The notes under the pieces are model-generated. The model was not told where the DNA came from and searched no databases. It saw nothing but the letters and a program-made list of their open reading frames with translations. Shown in pieces: positions 59,128 through 64,000 of a stretch of DNA of 64,000 nt (position 1 is the stretch's first letter; each line of letters opens with the position of its first letter). This DNA is from DASUPK01 sp963736685 (GTDB lineage: Bacteria; Actinomycetota; Thermoleophilia; Solirubrobacterales; 70-9). The DNA lies in NCBI GenBank assembly GCA_963736685.1, contig CAVTPZ010000018.1, positions 62,001-126,000 on the forward strand, written 5' to 3'. A program made the position numbers and the translations under genes.

Positions 59128-59964
59128 TCACGCCTCGGTTGCCGGCGCCCCCATGCCCGATCCCAGCACTCCCGCGCTGGCGACCACGACGAGTGCGATA
59201 CCGATCACATCGACGGTGGCGAGGTCCTGCCCCAGCGCGACCAGGCCGATCAGCGCGGCGACCGCAGGCTCCATGCTCATCAGGACGCCGAACGTGCCGA
59301 CGGCGATGCGGCGCAGCGCCTCCAACTCGAGCGAGTAGGGGATCACCGAGCTGAACACGCCGGTCGCGGCCCCGACCGCGGCGGCTCCGGGATCGAGCAG
59401 GTCGCCGCCGGCCGCCGCCGTTCCGGGAACGATCATCAGCAGCGCCGCGATCCCCATCGCGAGCGCCAACCCCCGGCCGCCGGGAAATGTCCGGCCCACC
59501 CGGGCGCTGATCAGGATGTACGCGCCCCAGAAAGCTCCGGCCAGCAGCGCGAGTCCGATCCCGGCGGCGCTCGCCGAACCGGAGGGGCGGGTCAGGAGCA
59601 GCACGCCCGCAGCGGCGCATCCCACCCAGGCCAGGTCCAAAGGCCGCCGCGAGCCGAGCAGCCCGACCACCAACGGCCCCACGAACTCGAAAGTGACGGC
59701 GATACCGAGGGGGATCCTGTCGAGCGCCTCGTAGAAGCAGAGATTCATCCCGGCGAGCGTCACGCCGAAGGCGATCGCGAGGATCAATCCGTCGCGGCCC
59801 GCTTCCATCGGCGCCGGCCGCCAGATCGCGAGGAGAACGATCGCGGCGAAGAAGAGCCGGTAGAGCACGGCGCCGGCCGGTCCCACCTGATCGAAGATGG
59901 TCGTGGCGGCAGCCGACCCGAGCTGCACCGAGACCACCGCGCCGACGACCATCGCGGGGGCCAC
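59128..59964 (-). CDS. EamA/RhtA-like membrane permease
   Basis: DMT-superfamily exporter of 278 residues with ten hydrophobic helices and two EamA repeats (AVLYRLFFAAIVLLAIWRP, LCFYEALDRIPLGIAVTFEFVGPL in the first; FSSVIPYSLELEALRRIAVGTFGVLMSMEPAVAALIG in the second, read in two parts). The R-I-x-x-x-x-F-x-x-L-x-S-x-E-P motif is as in RhtA threonine/homoserine exporters. GTG 59964, 34 bases after the yjbQ stop. Confidence 0.85.
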   Translation of the reverse strand: MAPAMVVGAVVSVQLGSAAATTIFDQVGPAGAVLYRLFFAAIVLLAIWRPAPMEAGRDGLILAIAFGVTLAGMNLCFYEALDRIPLGIAVTFEFVGPLVVGLLGSRRPLDLAWVGCAAAGVLLLTRPSGSASAAGIGLALLAGAFWGAYILISARVGRTFPGGRGLALAMGIAALLMIVPGTAAAGGDLLDPGAAAVGAATGVFSSVIPYSLELEALRRIAVGTFGVLMSMEPAVAALIGLVALGQDLATVDVIGIALVVVASAGVLGSGMGAPATEA

Positions 59965-59998
59965 GGCACCGCTCCGGCCCGCCGTTGCCGGCGATGAC

Positions 59999-60460
59999 CT
60001 AATCGCCCATCACCTTGATCACCAGCCGCTTCGACCGGCGGCCGTCGAACTCGCAGTAGAAGACCGCCTGCCACGGCCCGAGGTCGAGCCTGCCTTCCGT
60101 GATCGGCAACACGACCTGGTGGTGGACCAGCAGGTTCTTGAGGTGCGCGTCGCCGTTGTCCTCGCCGCCGCGGTGATGGCGATAGTCCCCGGGATCGGGC
60201 AGCAGCTCCCGCGCCACGTCATTGGCGGGCTCCTTCCAACTGGGCGGCGCGATCTTGTCCAGCCACTCCAGCGTGTCCTCCTGGAGGCCCCGCTCGTCAT
60301 CGTTCACCCAGACGGCGGCGGTGATGTGCATCGCCGAGACGAGCACCATCCCATCCGAGACTCCGGACGCGTCGACGGCCGCCTGCACGTTCTCGGTGAT
60401 GCGGACGAACTCGCGCCGGCCCTCGGTGTTGAACGTCATGTAGTCGGTGTGCGACTTCAA
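59999..60460 (-). CDS. yjbQ: YjbQ family protein (secondary thiamine-phosphate synthase enzyme)
   Basis: Short UPF0047/YjbQ protein of 153 residues. Family signatures are VLVSAMHITAAVWVNDDERGL with the His of the metal site, HLKNLLVHHQVVLPITEGRLDLGPWQAVFYCEFDGRR (H-L-x-N-x-L and L-G-T-W-Q-type motif), and the region NGDAHLKN. Some members rescue thiamine auxotrophy, but their real reaction is unclear. TTG 60460 is the start because AAGGAGGAG is five bases upstream and an internal ATG at residue 8 lacks one. Divergent from the crotonase gene with only 33 bases between. Confidence 0.88.
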   Translation of the reverse strand: MKSHTDYMTFNTEGRREFVRITENVQAAVDASGVSDGMVLVSAMHITAAVWVNDDERGLQEDTLEWLDKIAPPSWKEPANDVARELLPDPGDYRHHRGGEDNGDAHLKNLLVHHQVVLPITEGRLDLGPWQAVFYCEFDGRRSKRLVIKVMGD

Positions 60461-60493
60461 GGCTCCTCCTTCGGCCGTTGTGTTGGTGAGATC

Positions 60494-61225
60494 ATGCCCG
60501 TGATGGCAGGCCTGCTCTCCCTCGAACGTCGTGACGACGTTGCCGTCGTGACCCTGCAGCGCCCGGAGAAGCGGAACGCTCTCTCGATCGAGCTGCGGGT
60601 GGAGCTCATGGAGTGCTTCGGCTCGCTCGGCGAGGATCCGGAGGTCGGCGCCGTCGTCCTCACCGGAGCGCCCCCCGCCTTCTGCTCCGGGATGGACACG
60701 AGCCAGTTCGGCGGCGATCGCGAGCATCGCGAGCGACTCGTCGACACCAGCATCGGCTGCTTCCGCGCGGTGGCCGAGTGCGCCCGCCCGGTGGTCGCCG
60801 CCGTCAACGGCGCCGCCCTCGCCGGCGGATTCGCCCTTGCCCTGCTCTGCGACCTCCGCCTCGCGTCCGAGACGGCCAGCCTCGGATTCCCGGAGCTTCC
60901 TCGCGGCATCCCTCCCAGCTACGCCGCGGCCCGGGCTGCCCTACCCGCTCCGCTCGCCGCCGAGCTCACGCTGACCGGCCGGCTACTCGATGCGGACGGC
61001 GCCCGACGAATGGGAATCGTCGGGGCCGTGTACCCCGACGACGAGCTCATGCCCCGCGCGCTCGAGCTCGCCGGCCGGATCGCCTCGGGACCGCGCCAGG
61101 CGATCGCCGAGACGAAGCGCCGGATCCTGCTCGATCGCGAGCGCACCATCGGCCAGCTCTTCGACGAGGAGGAGCGCCTCCTCCGCGCGGCACTGCTGGA
61201 CGACCCGGAGGACGGCGCGGCCTAG
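60494..61225 (+). CDS. Enoyl-CoA hydratase/isomerase family protein
   Basis: Crotonase of 243 residues: VVTLQRPEKRNALSIELRVEL, TGAPPAFCSGMDTSQFGG (first oxyanion part), VNGAALAGGFALALLCDLRLA (second) and LGFPELPRGIPPSYAAARAAL with Glu in the hydratase position but Pro-Pro in place of Gly. ATG 60494 or 60503 start; the 5' region is shared with yjbQ. Ends 30 bases before the lipoate-ligase-like gene. Substrate unknown. Confidence 0.87.
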   Translation: MPVMAGLLSLERRDDVAVVTLQRPEKRNALSIELRVELMECFGSLGEDPEVGAVVLTGAPPAFCSGMDTSQFGGDREHRERLVDTSIGCFRAVAECARPVVAAVNGAALAGGFALALLCDLRLASETASLGFPELPRGIPPSYAAARAALPAPLAAELTLTGRLLDADGARRMGIVGAVYPDDELMPRALELAGRIASGPRQAIAETKRRILLDRERTIGQLFDEEERLLRAALLDDPEDGAA

Positions 61226-61254
61226 AGAGTGGGCACTGATGCAAGGATCGCCTG

Positions 61255-62010
61255 GTGGAACCTCTTCGCCTGATCCGCCACTCCTTCCCCGACCAGCCCG
61301 AGCTCAGCACCGCGATCTCGCGAACGATTCTCCGGCGGGTCGCCGCCGGGGAGCTGCCGCCGACGATCCGGATCCACAGGCCCGGCAACGAGGTCGCATT
61401 CGGCCGCCAGGACCTGGCCAACCCGAACTTCGAGGCCGCGGCGGCGGCCGCCCGCCGCGCCGGTTTCGCCGCCGTCGAGCGCCTGGCGGGTGGCCGCGCC
61501 GCCGTCTTCCACAGCGGCACGATCGCAATGGCGAGGGCCTACGCCGACCCGCAGCCGCCGAAGCGCACCTACGCGCGATTCGAGGAAACCGCCGGAATGA
61601 TCGCCGCCGCCCTGCGGGAACTCGGCGTCGACGCCCGCGTCGGCGAGGTACCCGGCGAGTACTGCCCCGGCGCCTACAGCGTCAACGCCCGCGGCGCGGT
61701 GAAGCTCTCCGGGATCGGTCAGCGGATGATTCGCGGCGGCGCCCACATGGGCGGGGTCGTCGTCGCCTCCGGCGGCAGGGAGGTCGCGCGTGCCCTCGTG
61801 CCGGTCTACGAGGCGCTCGAGCTGGAGTGGGATCCGGCCACCTCCGGTGACGTCTCGGAGGAGCTCGGCCGCGAGGTCGACCCCGGCGAGATCGAGGAGG
61901 CGCTGATCGCCGAGCTCGCGAAGTCGTACGAGCTTGTGCCTGCGGAGCTCGACGAGAAGACGGTGGAATCAGCGCGCCGGAGTTTGGAGGAGGCGATGTC
62001 CGGGGGATAA
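61255..62010 (+). CDS. Lipoate-protein ligase A-like protein
   Basis: Member of the biotin/lipoate A/B protein ligase fold, 251 residues. Conserved parts are TIRIHRPGNEVAFGRQDLANP, GRAAVFHSGTIAMARAYADPQ (equivalent to the R-R-x-S-G-G-G-x2-x-H loop but with A-V-F-H-S-G-T), GEYCPGAYSVNARGAVKLSGIGQRMIRGGAHMGG with the catalytic Lys in V-K-L-S-G-I-G-Q, seen in two pieces. The loop variation suggests an octanoyl- or amidotransferase relative rather than standard LplA. GTG 61255. Confidence 0.82.
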   Translation: MEPLRLIRHSFPDQPELSTAISRTILRRVAAGELPPTIRIHRPGNEVAFGRQDLANPNFEAAAAAARRAGFAAVERLAGGRAAVFHSGTIAMARAYADPQPPKRTYARFEETAGMIAAALRELGVDARVGEVPGEYCPGAYSVNARGAVKLSGIGQRMIRGGAHMGGVVVASGGREVARALVPVYEALELEWDPATSGDVSEELGREVDPGEIEEALIAELAKSYELVPAELDEKTVESARRSLEEAMSGG

Positions 62011-62017
62011 CAGTGCC

Positions 62018-63498
62018 ATGGCTGAAGGAGCAGCCTCGGCGACAGCGCCAGGGAGAGAGGACACGATTCGAACCAAGGTTCCGGCCCGCTTGGACCGGCT
62101 TCCCTGGTCCCGCTGGCATTGGCTCGTTCTCATCGGGCTCGGGACCGTCTGGATCCTCGATGGCCTCGAGGTCACGATCGTTGGAGCGATCGGGGCTCGG
62201 CTGCAGGAGCCCGGCGCGCTCGGCATCACGGCATCGCAGCTGGGCCAGGCGGGAACGGCATACGTCCTGGGTGCCTGTTGCGGGGCGATCTTCTTCGGCT
62301 ACCTCACCGACCGCCTCGGACGTCGACGCCTTTTCGTTGTCACGCTTCTCCTCTATCTGCTGGCCACGGTCGGTACGGCCTTCGCGGGCAGCTTCGCCTG
62401 GTTCGTGGCCTTCAGATTCCTCACCGGCCTCGGGATCGGCGGCGAGTACGCGGCGATCAACTCCGCGATCGACGAGCTCATTCCCGCCCGCGTGCGCGGC
62501 TGGGTCGACCTGGCGGTGAACGGGAGCTTCTGGCTGGGCGCGGCCTTCGGCGCCGCGCTTACGGGAGTCCTCCTCGACACCTCGATCTTCGGCACCGATG
62601 TCGGCTGGCGCCTCGGCTTCGGCCTCGGCGCGATCCTCGCGATCGGGATCATGCTCGTCCGCCGATACCTGCCGGAGAGCCCACGCTGGCTGATGGTCCA
62701 CGACAGGCCCGAAGAGGCCGAGCAACTCGTCTCCGAAGATCGAGGAGACGGTCAAACGAGACACGGGCCGGAGCGAGCTCCCCGAACCGGACCTCGAGAT
62801 CGAGATCCACCCCCGGGAGAGCACGGGGTTCATCGACATCGGCCGCACCCTCTTCAAGAAGTATCCGCGGCGCTTCCTGCTCGGGTTCGCGCTCATGGGA
62901 ACTCAGGCCTTTCTCTACAACGCCGTTCTCTTCAACTTCTCTGGCCTGCTCACCGGATTCTTCGGCGTCGGCGACAGCGTCGCGGGCCTCTATCTGATCC
63001 CATTCGGCATCGCCAACTTCCTCGGCGCCCTGCTGCTCGGCCGGCTCTTCGACACCTTCGGCCGGCGGGAGATGATCACGGCCACCTACTTCATCGGGGG
63101 GATCGGAATGCTCGTCAACGGCTATCTCGTCGCGAACACGAGTGCCTCGGTCTGGGTCTTCGTCGGCGTGATCTGCGTGACCTTCTTCTTCGCCTCCGCC
63201 GCGGCCTCGTCGGCGTATCTGACGGTGAGCGAGATCTTCCCGCTGGAGACGCGAGCGATGGCGATCGCGCTCTTCTACGCGATCGCCACGGGAATCGGCG
63301 GCGCGATCGGCCCGCTGTACTACGGCAAGGTCGTCGACGGAGGCAACCCGGATGCGGTCTTCATCGCCTTCGCGATCACGGCGGCGCTGATGATCATCGC
63401 AGTCTGCCGTCGAATGGGTCTTCGGCCTGAAGACCGAGCAGAAGCACCTGGAGGAGATCGCCGAGCCGCTGTCGGCCGAGGCAGTGGAGAGCACATGA
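62018..63498 (+). CDS. MFS transporter, sugar/metabolite:H+ symporter type (two frame switches)
   Basis: About 492 residues, 12 helices. First part: WILDGLEVTIVGAIGARLQ in TM1 (D-G-x-E family signature), FGYLTDRLGRRRLFVVTLLL and FLTGLGIGGEYAAINSAIDEL. Near 62734 (CTCCGAAGAT) one extra base moves the frame: EEAEQLVS is followed by KIEETVKRDTGRSELPEPDL in the next frame, then GFALMGTQAFLYNAVLFNFS, FDTFGRREMITATYFIGG and FPLETRAMAIALFYAIATG. A second switch near 63400 joins ALMIIAV to VEWVFGLKTEQKHLEEIAEP with stop TGA 63496-63498. Otherwise intact, so sequence error is likely. Confidence 0.8.
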
Positions 63499-63797
63499 CG
63501 CCGCGCCGCCCCCGCCGCGCGCCCGACCCCAACGCGCATCCGCGCGCGCAGCGCTACGGCTGGGCGCCGGCCATGGTCACCTCCGAGCTCGGGGAGGATC
63601 GCGACATCGAGAGGGAGGTCGGCGAGATCGTCACCGCCCTCCGCGATCACGGGCCGATGAGTCGGAGAGATCTCCGTCGCGCTGTCGAGTCCCGCTTCTG
63701 GGGCCCCGGACGATTCTCCAACGCACTCTGGCTCGCGCGGCGGCGCGGAATGGTCGGCCACTCCGGTGGCCGCTTCACCGTCGCAGACAGCGACTAG
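63495..63797 (+). CDS. Small winged-helix-like protein
   Basis: 100 residues. A basic start (MTPRRPRRAPDPNAHPRAQR), then a helical DNA-binding-like core: EREVGEIVTALRDHGPMSRRDLRRAVESRFWGPGRFSNALWLARRRGMVGHSGGRFTVAD read in sections, with DHGPMSRRDLRRAV as the turn before the recognition helix and RGMVGHSGGRFTV as a wing. ATG overlaps the MFS stop as ATGA (63495-63498), so it is co-translated. It may regulate the carrier gene, but that is a guess. Confidence 0.7.
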   Translation: MTPRRPRRAPDPNAHPRAQRYGWAPAMVTSELGEDRDIEREVGEIVTALRDHGPMSRRDLRRAVESRFWGPGRFSNALWLARRRGMVGHSGGRFTVADSD

Positions 63798-64000
63798 TCG
63801 CGCGCGGTCTGCTTCAAGCTCTTCCGGAGCTCCTCGACCGACGTGTAGACCTCGCGCGCGCCGGCGTCCCGCAGCTCCTGCTCGGAGAAACCGCCGGTGA
63901 GCACCGCCAGCGTCTCGACCCCCGCGCGGGCGGCCGCCTCGACGTCCCATACGGTGTCCCCGATCATCAGCGCGTCGTCGCTCCGGCCGCCGACCTTCTC
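63794..64000 (-). CDS. HAD-superfamily hydrolase, C-terminal part
   Basis: The last 68 residues of a HAD phosphatase, cut by the window edge. Motif IV is seen (SDDALMIGDTVWDVEAAARAG, with the acidic G-D-x3-D metal site), followed by the usual VETLAVLTGGFSEQELRDAGAREVYTS and a helical end. The beginning lies beyond base 64000. It shares a CTAG stop with the convergent winged-helix gene (63794-63797). PGP/PhnX-type phosphatase; substrate unknown. Confidence 0.85.
   Translation of the reverse strand, partial: EKVGGRSDDALMIGDTVWDVEAAARAGVETLAVLTGGFSEQELRDAGAREVYTSVEELRKSLKQTARD

Overview
This window is high-GC DNA (about two thirds G+C by eye). Its genes look actinobacterial: lipoboxes of the LAAC/TAAAC type, many GTG/TTG starts, ATGA-type overlaps, several apparently leaderless genes, the ArsJ/GAPDH arsenic pair, DUF47 and CHAD proteins, and 11-bp direct-repeat PHO boxes close to the Streptomyces GTTCACC unit. 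The gene mix suggests a member of the Thermoleophilia (Solirubrobacterales/Gaiellales-like), but there is no rRNA or phylogenetic marker to prove it. No tRNA, rRNA, CRISPR array, insertion sequence or prophage was seen.

Layout. 1-6.4 kb: 5'-truncated window edge in uvrC, an enoyl-CoA hydratase, a cupredoxin lipoprotein, a MaoC hydratase, an amino-acid-type binding lipoprotein and a DHA2 efflux pump. 6.4-9.5 kb: a damaged Tad/TadE-like membrane gene cluster ending in a VanY-SLT fusion. 9.6-15.5 kb: HD hydrolase, sugar aminotransferase plus epimerase, polysaccharide deacetylase, DMT permease and an MGDG-synthase-like glycosyltransferase. 15.5-26.7 kb: polyphosphate neighbourhood with DUF47, ppk1, a PHP-glycosyltransferase fusion, a GH31 glycosidase, two CHAD proteins, a MarR/DedA pair and ppx. 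26.7-34.0 kb: divergent arsenic island (arsR-arsM-R2-like di-iron protein on the minus strand; arsC1-arsC2-gapdh-arsJ-aquaporin-TIM barrel on the plus strand). 34.0-41.2 kb: a nine-gene pst operon, pstS1-C1-A1-B1 followed by a lipoprotein and four small zinc-ribbon or basic proteins. 41.3-45.3 kb: a secreted duplicated Cys-rich protein, a YbhN-like membrane protein and a pyruvate-kinase-like protein. 45.3-51.9 kb: a second pst operon with phoU, a winged-helix-only regulator, an orphan response regulator and a candidate small RNA. 52-64 kb: CDF exporter, uppP, M23 peptidase, two enoyl-CoA hydratases, an AbiEi-DUF559 protein, an HD protein, YjbQ, a lipoate-ligase-like protein, an MFS carrier and the end of a HAD phosphatase gene.

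How it works together. Phosphate uptake (two Pst systems), phosphate storage and turnover (PPK1, Ppx, CHAD, DUF47, PhoU) and resistance to the phosphate mimic arsenate (ArsC, ArsJ-GAPDH, ArsM, aquaporin) are packed into about 36 kb. Five arrays of 11-bp direct repeats sit in front of pstS1, the secreted Cys-rich gene, pstS2, the winged-helix gene and the candidate sRNA, in the matching orientation each time. I infer one Pho regulon, and the zinc-ribbon module, the secreted protein and the sRNA are its undescribed members.

Sequence quality. At least ten genes switch reading frame once or twice, usually at short G/C runs, while encoding an otherwise intact protein across the switch. I read these mostly as single-base assembly errors rather than decay, and the coordinates of those genes span the frames.
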